Assembly: GCF_027497195.1 (NCBI RefSeq)
Contig: NZ_CP114905.1
Coordinates: forward strand, 8,534,001-8,598,000
Direction of reading: 5' to 3'
Origin: Streptomyces sp. WMMC500
GTDB taxonomy: Bacteria; Actinomycetota; Actinomycetes; Streptomycetales; Streptomycetaceae
Length of the DNA: 64,000 nucleotides
Positions within the stretch are counted from its first letter, which is position 1, and the number at the start of each line of letters is the position of its first letter. Shown piece after piece: positions 23,401 to 30,508 of this stretch. The position numbers and the translations under genes are program-made. The notes under the pieces are model-generated. The model worked only from the letters and a program-made list of their open reading frames with translations, was not told where the DNA came from and made no database searches.

Positions 23401-26400
23401 GGCGACGCCGAACACCTTCGTGGAGTTCTCGCGGCAGCGGGGGCTGTCGCCGGACGGCCGGTGCAAGGCGTTCGCGGAGGGCGCCGACGGTACGGGCTGG
23501 AGCGAGGGCGTCGGGCTGCTGCTGGTGGAGCGGCTGTCGGAGGCGCGGCGGCGGGGGCACGAGGTGCTGGCCGTGCTGCGAGGGTCCGCGGTCAACCAGG
23601 ACGGTGCTTCCAACGGCCTCACCGCGCCCAACGGGCCGTCGCAGCAGCGGGTCATCCAGCAGGCGCTGGCCAGCGCCGGCCTGAGCGCCGCGCAGGTCGA
23701 CGCGGTCGAGGGCCACGGGACCGGGACCAGGCTCGGGGACCCCATCGAGGCGGAAGCGCTGCTGGCGACGTACGGGCGGGAGCACTCCGACGAGCGACCG
23801 CTGTGGCTCGGCTCGATCAAGTCGAACCTCGGGCACACGCAGGCGGCGGCGGGTGTCGCGGGTGTCATCAAGATGGTCGAGGCGATGCGGCGCGGGAGTC
23901 TCCCGCGGACATTGCACGTGGACACGCCGAGCACGCATGTCGACTGGGACGCGGGTGCGGTCGCGTTGCTGACGGAGGCGCGGGAGTGGCCGGAGACGGG
24001 GGAGCCGCGGCGGGCGGCGGTGTCGTCGTTCGGGATCAGCGGTACGAACGCGCACGTGATCCTGGAGCAGCCGGTGGCCGAGCCGGTGCGCGATGAGCCG
24101 GGTTCCGTTGGGCTTCCGGTGGTGCCGTGGGTGGTGTCGGCGCGTAGTGCGGAGGGGTTGCGGGCGCAGGCGGCGCGGCTGGGGGAGTTTGTCGGGGAGG
24201 TCGGGGTAGAGGTGTCTCCGGTGGACGTCGGGGTGGCGCTGCTGTCGCGGTCGACCGGCGACTACCGTGCTGTCGTCGTCGGTTCCGACGTGGGCGAACT
24301 CGGCGCCGGCCTGGCGCGGGTGGCCGAGGGCGACGCCTCGCCGGCGATGTCCGGCGGCGGTGTCGGGTTGTTGTTCACCGGTCAGGGTGCGCAGTGGCCG
24401 GGGATGGGTGCCGGGCTGGGCGGTTTCGCGGTCTTCCGGGAGGCGTTGGCGGAGGTCTGCGCCGGGTTCGACGGACTGCTGAGCCGTCCGCTGGGCGACG
24501 TGCTCGCCGACACCGGTGTCGACGGGCTCATCCATCGGACGGAGTTCACGCAGCCGGGGTTGTTCGCGTTCGAGGTGGCGATGTTCCGTCAGCTTCGTGC
24601 GTGGGGTGTGGAGCCGACTGTTCTCGTGGGTCATTCGGTGGGTGAGTTGGCCGCGGCGCACTGTGCGGGTGTGTGGTCGCTGGCGGATGCGTGCCGTCTG
24701 GTGGCCGCCCGCGGGCGGTTGATGGAGGCGTTGCCGCCGGGTGGGGCGATGGTGTCGCTGCGCGGGAGCCTGGACGAGATCGCTGCCCTGCTGGAGGGCA
24801 GCTCCCAGGTCGACGTGGCGGCGGTCAACGGGCCGCGGTCGGTGGTGATCTCCGGTGATGAGGGGGAGATCGAGGGTCTGGTGTCGCGTTGGGAGGCGGG
24901 GGGTGGCCGGGCGCGTCGGTTGCGGGTGTCGCATGCGTTCCACTCCCCGCTGATCGAGCCGATGCTCGCCGACTTCCAACGAGTGGCCGAGGAGGTCGAG
25001 TACCGCCGGCCGTCCCTCACGCTGGTCTCGAACGTCACGGGAGAGGTCGCCGACGCGGAGACGGTGTGCGATCCGGGGTACTGGGTGCGGCACGTGCGCC
25101 AGGCGGTCCGCTTCGCGGACGGCGTGCAGTCGGCCGCCCGGGCGGGTGTCTCGACGTTCATCGAAGTCGGGCCCGCCCCCGTGCTGACCGCCATGGGACA
25201 GGAATGCCTCCCGGACGAGCCCATCGAGTGGATCGCCCTCTCCCGCGCACCCCGCGCGGAGGAGAACGGCGCGGCCGCCTCCCGTGCCGCCGACGTGCTG
25301 ATGTCCGGCGTGGGTTCGGCGCATACGGCGGGCGTGCGGGTGGATTGGCGTGCGGTGTTCGGTGACGTCCGCGGACGGCGGGTCGGCCTCCCGACGTACG
25401 CCTTCCAGCACCGCCGCTACTGGCTGTCCGGCCCCGTCGCCGCGGGCGATCCGGCGGGCCTGGGCCTGGGTGCCTTCGGGCACGGGTTGTTGGGTGCGGC
25501 GGTGACGGTCGCGTCGTCGGGTGCGGTCGTGTTGACCGGTCGGGTCTCCCGGACCGGTGACGGCTGGCTGACCGGGCACCGCATCCAGGACAGGGTGCTG
25601 GTGCCGGGTGCGGCGCTGGTGGAGATGGCGTTGCGGGCCGGGGACGAGGCGGGCTGCCCCGTCCTCGAAGACCTCACGCTCGAAGCCCCGCTGGAGTTGC
25701 CCGAGGCCGGGGGTGTGCAGATCCAGGTCACCGTCGACCCCGCCGAAGGCGACGGATCGGCCCGTACGGTCAGCGTGCACTCCCGCCCGGACGACGACCC
25801 CGAGCGCCCCTTCACCCGCCACGCCACCGGCCGCCTCACCCCCGCGGACGCGGAGACCGGCGCCGACCGCGGGATGGGGCAGGGCGCGTGGCCGCCGGCG
25901 GGCGCCGCGAGCGTGGACCTCACCGACACCTACGAGCGGCTGGCGAAGCAGGGCTACGACTACGGGCCCGGTTTCCGCGGTCTGACCGCGCTGTGGCAGG
26001 AGGGGACGACCCGTTACGCGGAGGTCGTGCTGCCCGAGGAGCACACCGGCGGGCACGGGCCCGACGCCTTCGGCCTCCACCCCGCCCTCCTCGACGCCGC
26101 CCTGCACACTCTCCTCGTCGACAGCGGAGACAAGCCCGACGCCGGCATCCGCGTGCCTTTCTCCTGGTCGAAGGTCGTGTTGCACGCCACCGGGGCCACC
26201 CGGCTGCGCGTCAAGGCCGACACCGCCGGCCCCGACACCGTCCAGATCACCCTGTACGACACGCAGGGCGCCCTCGTCGCGGAGGTCGGCGAGCTGGCCC
26301 TGCGTACCCTGCCCGCGGGCGGCGGGCAGACCGCTATCCCCGACCACCTCTACGCCCTGCGCTGGACCGCGCAGCAGCTCCCCGCGGCCGGCGCACCGGA

Positions 26401-29230
26401 CCTCGCCGGCTGGGCCACCCTCGGCCCCGCCGACCCCCTCCCCGGCACCGCCGCCATGCACCACCCGAGCCTGGCCGACCTCCTGACCACCGGCGACCAG
26501 CCCACCGCCCTCGTCTACGCCCCCGCCCCCGGCGGCCAAACTCCCGCCGCCACCCACCGGGCCGTACACGACCTCCTCACCCTGCTCCAGCACCACCTGA
26601 CCGAACCCGGCCTCACCGACACCCCCCTCATCCTCCTCACCCGCCACGCCCAGGCCCTGCCCACCGACGCCGACCCCGCGACCGACCCGGCGCACACCGC
26701 GCTGTGGGGCCTGGCCCGCTCCGCGCAGGCCGAGCACCCGGACCGTATCCACCTCCTCGACACCGACGACCACCCCGACACCCGCACCCACCTCCCGCAC
26801 GCACTCGCCCACACCCTGACGAGCGGCACGACCCAACTCGCCCTCCACCACGGCACCCCCCACACCCCGCACCTCACCCACCTCCGCGACGATCCGCCGC
26901 TGACCCCGCCCCCGGGCGCGGACGCCTGGCGGCTGGACACCGCCACGCCGGGGACCCTGGAGTCCCTGCAACTGCTGCCCGCCACCGAGGCGCTGGAGCC
27001 GCTCGCCCCCGGCACGGTCCGGGTGTCCATACGCGCCGCCGGGCTCAACTTCCGCGACGTGCTCATGGCGCTCGGGATGTATCCGGGCGAGCAGATCATG
27101 GGCAGCGAGGGCGCCGGCGTCGTCACGGAGGTGGGCCCCGGCGTGACGGACCTCGCGCCCGGCGACCGCGTGCTGGGCCTGCTGCCGCACTCCTTCGGCC
27201 CGGTCGCGGTCGCCGACCGGCGCATGCTCACCCCCATGCCCGAGGGCTGGACCTTCGCCCAGGCCGCGGCCGTGCCCGTCGTCTTCCTCACCGCGTACTA
27301 CGGCCTGCGTGACCTGGGCCGGCTCGCGAAGGGCGACGCGGTGCTCGTGCACGCCGCCACCGGCGGCGTCGGCATGGCGGCCGTCCAACTGGCGCGGCAC
27401 TGGGGCGCGGAGGTGTACGCCACCGCCGGCCCGCAGAAGCAGGGGCTGCTGCGCGAGCTGGGGCTGCCGGCGGAGCGGATCGCCTCCTCGCGCGACCTCG
27501 ACTTCGTGGAGCGGTTCCGGCGCGCGTCCGGCGGCGCCGGCATGGACGTCGTCCTCAACTCGCTGGCACGGGAGTTCGTGGACGCCTCCCTGGGACTGCT
27601 CCCCGCGGGCGGGCGGTTCGTGGAAATGGGGAAGACCGACATCCGCGACGCCGCCGAGGTCACCCGGAGCCACCCGGGGATCACCTACCGGGCGTTCGAC
27701 CTGATGGAGGCGGGCCCGGACCGGATCCGCGAGATGCTCGCCGAGATCGTCGCGCTCTTCGAGGCGGACGTGCTCACCCCGCTGCCGCTGCGCACCTGGG
27801 ACGTGCGGCGGGCGCCCGAGGCGTACCGCTTCATGAGCCAGGCGCGGCACGTCGGCAAGATCGTGCTGACCGTGCCCGCACCCGTGGACCCGGCCGGCAC
27901 GGTGCTGGTCACCGGCGGCACCGGCGCGCTGGGCGCGCAGGTCGCGCGCCATCTGGCCACCGTCCACGGGGTACGCCACCTGCTGCTGACGAGCCGCCGC
28001 GGAATGGACGCGCCGGGAGCCGAGGCGCTACGGGCCGAACTGGCCCGCCTCGGGGCCGACGCCACCGTCGCGGCATGCGACGTGTCGCGGCGCGAGGACG
28101 TCGTACGGCTCCTGGACGGCGTACCGGCGGAGCACCCGCTGACCGCCGTCGTCCACGCGGCGGGCGTGACCGCCGACGGCACCGTCGAGACCCTCGACGC
28201 CGCGGCCGTCGATCGGGTGCTCGCGCCCAAGGTGGACGCGATCGCGCACCTGGACGAGCTGACCCGCGGGCTCGACCTCAGCGCCTTCACGCTCTTCTCG
28301 TCCATCGCCGGCACCCTCGGCACGGCCGGACAGGGCAACTACGCCGCCGCCAACGCCTGGCTGGACGGGCTGGCGCAGCGCCGGCAGGCGCTCGGGCTGC
28401 CGGCGGTCTCCCTCGCCTGGGGCTACTGGGCCGAGGAGAGCGAGCTGTCCGGCCACCTCAGCGACGCCGATGTGGCCCGGCTGAGCCGTACGGGCATCCT
28501 GCCGCTGGCCACCGCAGAGGGACTGGCCCTGCTGGACCAGGCCGTTGCGCTGGGCGACGCCGCCGTGGTGCCCGCGCGGCTGAGCACACGCGCCGAGGAA
28601 GGCGTGGCGGTGCCGGAGGTGCTCCGGCAGGTCGTCAGGCCGGCGCGGCGCACGGCCGCGGCGGACGACTCGCCCGCGTCCGGCGGGTCGCCGGTGGAGC
28701 TGGCGGGGCTGCCGGCGCCGGAGCGGGCGGAGGCGCTGGTGAAGCTGGTCCGTACGCACGCCGCCGCGGTGCTCGGGCACGGCTCGGCCAACTCCGTGCC
28801 CCGCGAGGCCGCGTTCAAGACCATCGGCTTCGACTCGCTCGCCGCCGTGGAACTGCGCAACCGGCTCAACGCCGCCACCGGGCTGCGGCTGCCCGCCACA
28901 GCCGTCTTCGACAACCCGACCGCCGAGGCGCTTGCCGCGCTGCTCGACGGGGAACTGCCGGGCGCCCCGGCGGCTGCCGTCCCGTCGGACGAGGCGGGGG
29001 CGGGGAGCCTCGGTGAGCTGGAGGGCATGCTGGCCGCGGGCGCGCTCGACGAGCAGGACCGGGCGAGGCTTGCCAAGCGGCTGAAGGCTCTGGTGTGGCA
29101 GCTCGAAGACGTGCGCCCCGCCGGGACCCCGGAGACCGGTCCCGCGGCCGGCGAGCCCGCCGGTGAACTGGACGTGGTGAGCGACGAGGAGATGTTCGCG
29201 ATGATCGACCGGGAGCTGGGCCGGGAGTGA
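14423..29230 (+). CDS. Type I polyketide synthase: KSQ loading module plus two extension modules (here PKS-C)
   Basis: A 4935-residue PKS. Loading module: KSQ (about 16-432, catalytic Cys replaced by Gln181 in DTGQSSS), AT (Ser660, HAFH at 762-765, malonyl), ACP (Ser989); it should decarboxylate malonyl-ACP to an acetyl starter. Module 1: KS (Cys1218), AT (Ser1662, HAFH at 1761-1764, malonyl), DH (His1973, Asp2143), KR (motif from T2417, Tyr2560), ACP (Ser2733). Module 2: KS (Cys2963), AT (Ser3405, HAFH at 3504-3507, malonyl), DH (His3719, Asp3891), ER (about 4170-4480), KR (motif from T4497, Tyr4640), ACP (Ser4805), then a C-terminal docking segment ending DEEMFAMIDRELG. Both KRs keep the last Asp of the LDD-type motif and lack the A-type Trp, so B-type. 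Predicted output: an alkene from module 1 and a saturated unit from module 2. GTG 14423 has GGAG 8 nt upstream. Confidence 0.95.
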   Translation: MSEPAAQALARPEGPASIAVVGTACRLPQADTPEAFWELLRDGRDAVTALPDGRPDLHAPGEAPNKARSGAFLDHVDLFDPAFFGIGPREAAAMDPQQRLVLELAWETLERAGVVPASLAGTRTGVFVGAMADDYARLTQQFGPAAVGQHTATGLHRGIIANRVSYLLGLTGPSMTVDTGQSSSLTAVHLACASLLRGEADLALAGGVSLNLTADGYEITEAFGALSPDGRCHTFDARANGYVRGEGGGFVLLKRLSDALDDGDRVLGVILGSAVNNDGATDTLTTPGAPGQADLLRLACDRAGVAPGDVQYVELHGTGTRLGDPVEATALGEALGAGRGDRDRLRVGSAKTNVGHLEGAAGITGLIKTLLSLHHRELPRSLHFRSANPAIPLADLGLRVQEEHGPWPDEGRRLIAGVSSFGMGGANAHVVVGEPPSPSVNGAAGTGHASAAADTGPAPVGDAGVLPFLLSGRSAAALRAQARRLHDHLTARGGVATPVDVARALATTRSAFEYRAAVLPALTPAEATAPAAEGTLDALVAGLAALADDTPASGVLRGTVRDGRVAHLFAGQGSQRAGMGRELHASWPVFRAALDELCTALDVALAPYADRPLRDVMFADDDPDLHRTVYAQPALFAFEVALFRLLESWGMRPDVVAGHSIGELAAAHVAGVLTLPDACRLVAARGGLMQALPEGGAMLSVRAPAAEVEALLTGPDAFSGLDVAAVNGPAATVVSGDVEAVDRLAAVCAERDWKTRRLRVSHAFHSAHMDGMLAGFAAVAAELDFRPPRIPLVSNLDGREVGADEVCDPGYWVRHVRRTVRFHEGVRSLGAAGVTTLVEIGPDGVLSAMAKDCLPDAVTVPLRRGGTPEAREVLTAVVRAHLHGVAVDWSAVFQGADTGHVDLPTYAFQRERHWLTGERQAPAVTPTDRRDPTGTGVSAAPALAAPAGAGAGAPGTLALVVGEAAGVLGYADASAVEVRRAFRDLGVDSISAVTLRDRLADATGLDLPSSVLFDHPTPERLAAHLHARLTGADDGVATTAVAVDADDPVVVVGMACRYPGGVTSPAELWDMVWSGREGISGFPVDRGWGTDLFDADPGTSGKSYARQGGFLHDAGEFDAEFFGVSPREALAMDPQQRLVLETSWEACERAGIDPDSLRGSRTGVYIGATAQEYGPRLADGHDGHGGHLLTGTTVSVLSGRVAYALGLEGPAVTIDTACSSSLVALHLAAQALRNGECDRALAGGVTVMGSPGMFLEFSRQRGLSPDGRCKAFAEGADGTGWSEGVGLLLVERLSEAQRRGHEVLAVLRGSAVNQDGASNGLTAPNGPSQQRVIQQALATAGLGAGQVDAVEAHGTGTRLGDPIEAQALLATYGRERSAERPLWLGSLKSNIGHTQAAAGVAGVIKMIEAMRRGALPQTLHVDQPTTHVDWDAGAVSLLTEAREWPETGEPRRAAVSSFGISGTNAHVILEEAAEEEQAPAGDPGPGVLPAVPWVVSARSAEALRAQAARLGEFVGEAGGEVSPVDVGVALLSRSTGDYRTVVTGSDTEELRNGLARVAADAFEPSPAATGGVGLLFTGQGAQWPGMGAGLGGFAVFREALEEVCAGFDGLLSRPLDQVLAARDGGLVDRTEFTQPGLFAFEVAMFRQLRAWGVEPTVLVGHSVGELAAAHCAGVWSLADACRLVAARGRLMEALPPGGAMVSLRGSLDEVGALLEGSSQVDVAAVNGPRSVVISGDEGEIEGLVSRWEAGGGRARRLRVSHAFHSPLIEPMLADFQQVAEDVEYHAPGLPLVSNVTGRLADAETVCDPEYWVRHVRQAVRFADGVQSAARTGVSVFMEVGPAPVLTAMGQECLPDEPIQWIALSRAPREGDAESRAVGELMSGVGAAFSAGARVDWRAVFGGVSGRRVALPTYAFQRRRYWLSGSASTGDPAGLGLGVSGHGLLGAAVTVASSGAVVLTGRVSRAGDGWVTGHRIQDRVLVPGAALVEMALRAGDEAGCPVLEDLTLEAPLELPEIGGVQIQVTVDPAEGDASARTVSVHSRPDDDPERPFTRHATGSLIPSTDDEVGEPWQGAWPPAGAEAVDLAGAYGALAEQGYDYGPGFRGLTALWQEGTTRYAEVVLPEEHTGGHGPDAFGLHPALLDAALHTLLVDSGDKPDAGIRVPFSWSKVVLHATGATRLRVKAETSGPDTAEITLFDAEGGPVAEVGELTLRTLSAEPRSTADLYTLRWTAQQRPAAGAPDLAGWATLGPADPLPGTAAMHHPSLADLLTTGHHPTALVYAPAPGDPTPATTHRAVHDLLTLLQHHLAEPRLTDTPLILLTRHAHTAEPDPVHAALWGLARTAQAEYPGRVHLVDTDDHPDTRTNLPGALAHTLASATPQLALHHSTPHTPHLTHLPPQGDAGEAFGRRNGTVLITGGAGALGGLVARHLVAAHGVRHLLLAGRRGIDTPGAAELQEHLRAAGAEATFARCDLTDRDAVARMLAELPDDRPLTAVVHAAGVVSDATIASLTPEALSEVLAPKVDAATHLDELTRDFDLDAFVLFSSVAGVLGTPGQGNYAAANAWLDALAARRRAQGLPGQALAWGLWGDVGGAGGMGAALGEAELARWRRSGIAPLTPELGLASLDAALRTRTPNLIPVRMDLPALRAQAGAGDVPYLLRDFAPRRRTRRVAAGTAAGTTALAARVAGLDAAAQEAELVGLVRTQAALVLGYDDAATIDADQDFKALGFDSLTAVELRNRVNAAADVRLAPTVVFNYPTPAGLARHLRDEVLGAVTAATATTAAAVDADDPVVVVGMACRYPGGVTSPAELWDMVWSGGEGISEFPTDRGWDTDLFDADPGTSGKSYARHGGFLYDAGEFDAEFFGVSPREALAMDPQQRLVLETSWEACERAGIDPDSLRGSRTGVYVGVMYHDYAPRMSTERQEIEGYALTGNLSSVLSGRVAYALGLEGPAMTIDTACSSSLVALHLAAQAMRNGECDRALVGGVTVMATPNTFVEFSRQRGLSPDGRCKAFAEGADGTGWSEGVGLLLVERLSEARRRGHEVLAVLRGSAVNQDGASNGLTAPNGPSQQRVIQQALASAGLSAAQVDAVEGHGTGTRLGDPIEAEALLATYGREHSDERPLWLGSIKSNLGHTQAAAGVAGVIKMVEAMRRGSLPRTLHVDTPSTHVDWDAGAVALLTEAREWPETGEPRRAAVSSFGISGTNAHVILEQPVAEPVRDEPGSVGLPVVPWVVSARSAEGLRAQAARLGEFVGEVGVEVSPVDVGVALLSRSTGDYRAVVVGSDVGELGAGLARVAEGDASPAMSGGGVGLLFTGQGAQWPGMGAGLGGFAVFREALAEVCAGFDGLLSRPLGDVLADTGVDGLIHRTEFTQPGLFAFEVAMFRQLRAWGVEPTVLVGHSVGELAAAHCAGVWSLADACRLVAARGRLMEALPPGGAMVSLRGSLDEIAALLEGSSQVDVAAVNGPRSVVISGDEGEIEGLVSRWEAGGGRARRLRVSHAFHSPLIEPMLADFQRVAEEVEYRRPSLTLVSNVTGEVADAETVCDPGYWVRHVRQAVRFADGVQSAARAGVSTFIEVGPAPVLTAMGQECLPDEPIEWIALSRAPRAEENGAAASRAADVLMSGVGSAHTAGVRVDWRAVFGDVRGRRVGLPTYAFQHRRYWLSGPVAAGDPAGLGLGAFGHGLLGAAVTVASSGAVVLTGRVSRTGDGWLTGHRIQDRVLVPGAALVEMALRAGDEAGCPVLEDLTLEAPLELPEAGGVQIQVTVDPAEGDGSARTVSVHSRPDDDPERPFTRHATGRLTPADAETGADRGMGQGAWPPAGAASVDLTDTYERLAKQGYDYGPGFRGLTALWQEGTTRYAEVVLPEEHTGGHGPDAFGLHPALLDAALHTLLVDSGDKPDAGIRVPFSWSKVVLHATGATRLRVKADTAGPDTVQITLYDTQGALVAEVGELALRTLPAGGGQTAIPDHLYALRWTAQQLPAAGAPDLAGWATLGPADPLPGTAAMHHPSLADLLTTGDQPTALVYAPAPGGQTPAATHRAVHDLLTLLQHHLTEPGLTDTPLILLTRHAQALPTDADPATDPAHTALWGLARSAQAEHPDRIHLLDTDDHPDTRTHLPHALAHTLTSGTTQLALHHGTPHTPHLTHLRDDPPLTPPPGADAWRLDTATPGTLESLQLLPATEALEPLAPGTVRVSIRAAGLNFRDVLMALGMYPGEQIMGSEGAGVVTEVGPGVTDLAPGDRVLGLLPHSFGPVAVADRRMLTPMPEGWTFAQAAAVPVVFLTAYYGLRDLGRLAKGDAVLVHAATGGVGMAAVQLARHWGAEVYATAGPQKQGLLRELGLPAERIASSRDLDFVERFRRASGGAGMDVVLNSLAREFVDASLGLLPAGGRFVEMGKTDIRDAAEVTRSHPGITYRAFDLMEAGPDRIREMLAEIVALFEADVLTPLPLRTWDVRRAPEAYRFMSQARHVGKIVLTVPAPVDPAGTVLVTGGTGALGAQVARHLATVHGVRHLLLTSRRGMDAPGAEALRAELARLGADATVAACDVSRREDVVRLLDGVPAEHPLTAVVHAAGVTADGTVETLDAAAVDRVLAPKVDAIAHLDELTRGLDLSAFTLFSSIAGTLGTAGQGNYAAANAWLDGLAQRRQALGLPAVSLAWGYWAEESELSGHLSDADVARLSRTGILPLATAEGLALLDQAVALGDAAVVPARLSTRAEEGVAVPEVLRQVVRPARRTAAADDSPASGGSPVELAGLPAPERAEALVKLVRTHAAAVLGHGSANSVPREAAFKTIGFDSLAAVELRNRLNAATGLRLPATAVFDNPTAEALAALLDGELPGAPAAAVPSDEAGAGSLGELEGMLAAGALDEQDRARLAKRLKALVWQLEDVRPAGTPETGPAAGEPAGELDVVSDEEMFAMIDRELGRE
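19141..21610 (+). repeat. Near-identical AT-DH-linker tract, copy in module 1 of PKS-C
   Basis: Long blocks are almost base-for-base the same as in module 2 (24367-26880), for example around 19307-19560, 20240-20460, 20700-20990 and 21110-21380. The offset drifts only from 5226 to about 5271 nt through small in-frame indels. It indicates a recent module duplication or gene conversion. Confidence 0.8.
24367..26880 (+). repeat. Near-identical AT-DH-linker tract, copy in module 2 of PKS-C
   Basis: Second copy of the tract described for module 1 (19141-21610). The similarity ends where the ER domain begins in module 2. Homology of this length could permit recombination that deletes a module. Confidence 0.8.
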
Positions 29231-29274
29231 CTCCCGCGCCCGGCCCGGCCGGTGGACCGGGGTGGGCGGAAAGG

Positions 29275-29311
29275 ACCGCCGGCCCGCGACGGGAGTGCGC
29301 GGGCCGGCGGT
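29275..29311. terminator. Bidirectional hairpin between PKS-C and the E2-like gene
   Basis: ACCGCCGGCCCGCG (29275-29288) pairs perfectly with its complement at 29298-29311 (14 bp, 9-nt loop). It lies between convergent stops at 29230 and 29357 and can serve both directions. Confidence 0.7.
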
Positions 29312-29356
29312 ACGGGAGGCGGGGTGGCGGCGAACCCCGCTGCGGTGCGAAGCGGG

Positions 29357-30247
29357 TCAGGGACTCGGGGCGGGGGAGGCCGGGTCGCGGGCGTCGGCGG
29401 CCTCGTGGACGGACTCCTCCTGCGCGGCAGGCCGCCCGGCGGACGGCTCGGCGACGGCTGCCTCGCCGGCGTCTGCCGTACCGGGGGCCGCTTCCGGCCC
29501 GTACGCCTCCAGGAAGTCCCGGAGTTCGGAGAGCACGTCGGCCGCCTCGGCCCCGTCGATCACCCTGTGGTCGAAGGCGAGGTTCAGCCGCATCACCGGC
29601 GCCACGACGACGGCCCCGTCCCTGACGACCGGACGGTCCACGATCCGCCCGACGCCCAGCGTGACGGTCGCGCCGCCGACCGAATGGAAGCCGTCCACCG
29701 CGCGATGGCCCAGCGAGGTGACGGCGACGGTGCCCCGCAGTTCGGGCCGGTGCGCGAGCGACCGCGTCGCGAGCCGGAACAGCGTGCGGCCGACAGGCAC
29801 GGGCAGCCGGTGCAGCTTGCGGACCGCCTCGAACTCCGGCATGGACGCGGGATCTCCGTCGCGCAGCCGGTCCACGTGCCCCTGCACGTCGTCCAGGCTC
29901 GCCTGGTCCAGCTTCGGCACGACGGAGGACAGCACCACGCGGCGCCCGCCGAGGGTCTTGTCCAGCGTCACCTTGCCGCCGACGGTCGCGTAGCGGGCGA
30001 CCTTGGGGCGGAGCCGGCCGCGGATGGCCGCGTTGGCCTCCGGGTGCCGGGCGAGCACGCTGCCGGACGCATGCAGGACGTACGAGACGACCGAGTACCT
30101 GCGGCCGTCGCGCCGGGCCTGCGCCCGGTGCTCCTGTATCCGGCTCATGTCCACCTCGGTGTCGAGGAAGACCGGCGCCGCGTCCCGTATCTCGTCGCAG
30201 TGGTAGAGCGTGTGGCGGCGCTCGGCGGGGAAGCGGGTGACGCTCAC
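29357..30247 (-). CDS. Stand-alone 2-oxoacid dehydrogenase E2-type acyltransferase
   Basis: A 296-residue protein made only of the E2 (dihydrolipoamide acyltransferase) catalytic fold, with no lipoyl or subunit-binding domain. The catalytic motif DHRVIDG is at 226-232 (His227, Asp231). A related stretch, LGHRAVDG, occurs at 179-186, where normal E2 proteins have their core beta-sheet. The last 45 residues are Ala/Pro/Glu-rich and probably disordered. Such isolated E2 enzymes occur in tetronate and spirotetronate clusters (AbyA4, Agg4, PyrD3), where they acylate the primary alcohol of the five-membered ring before elimination. Its GTG start overlaps the ACP stop by four bases, so the two are translationally coupled. 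That arrangement suggests an ACP-bound acyl donor or acceptor; this is inference. Confidence 0.8.
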   Translation of the reverse strand: MSVTRFPAERRHTLYHCDEIRDAAPVFLDTEVDMSRIQEHRAQARRDGRRYSVVSYVLHASGSVLARHPEANAAIRGRLRPKVARYATVGGKVTLDKTLGGRRVVLSSVVPKLDQASLDDVQGHVDRLRDGDPASMPEFEAVRKLHRLPVPVGRTLFRLATRSLAHRPELRGTVAVTSLGHRAVDGFHSVGGATVTLGVGRIVDRPVVRDGAVVVAPVMRLNLAFDHRVIDGAEAADVLSELRDFLEAYGPEAAPGTADAGEAAVAEPSAGRPAAQEESVHEAADARDPASPAPSP

Positions 30248-30471
30248 GCCGCGACCGCCGCCTTGTGGATGCCGTTGAGGCTGCCGGCCTCCAGCAGGTC
30301 CGGAAGCGACACGCTGCGCCCGGTGCGGCGTTCGAGCGCGGCCGTCAGCCAGAGCAGGTGCACCGAGTCCCAGCCGGCGATCTCGTCCAGAGGCCGGTCG
30401 GCGTCCTCGACGGACACCGGCAGCCCCAGCTCGTCACGGATCAGCACCACAAGATCGTCGATGGTCGTCAT
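30244..30471 (-). CDS. Discrete acyl carrier protein
   Basis: A 75-residue acyl carrier protein with the phosphopantetheine site GWDSVHLLWL (serine at about 35). It carries acyl groups as thioesters in the cytoplasm. ATG 30471 has AAAGG further upstream than usual (13 nt). It lies 37 nt after the thioesterase gene and overlaps the E2-type acyltransferase, forming a three-gene leftward operon. In tetronate pathways a similar discrete ACP carries the glyceryl unit made by an FkbH enzyme; no FkbH is seen here, so the cargo is unknown. Confidence 0.85.
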   Translation of the reverse strand: MTTIDDLVVLIRDELGLPVSVEDADRPLDEIAGWDSVHLLWLTAALERRTGRSVSLPDLLEAGSLNGIHKAAVAA

Positions 30472-30508
30472 GAAGCGGGCACTACCTTTCGGGGATGGGT
30501 CAACGGGA

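Noticed and set aside
14336..27979. Very long open frame antisense to PKS-C
   Set aside because: It mirrors the high-GC third positions of the PKS gene; its translation is Arg/Gly/His-rich without any domain.
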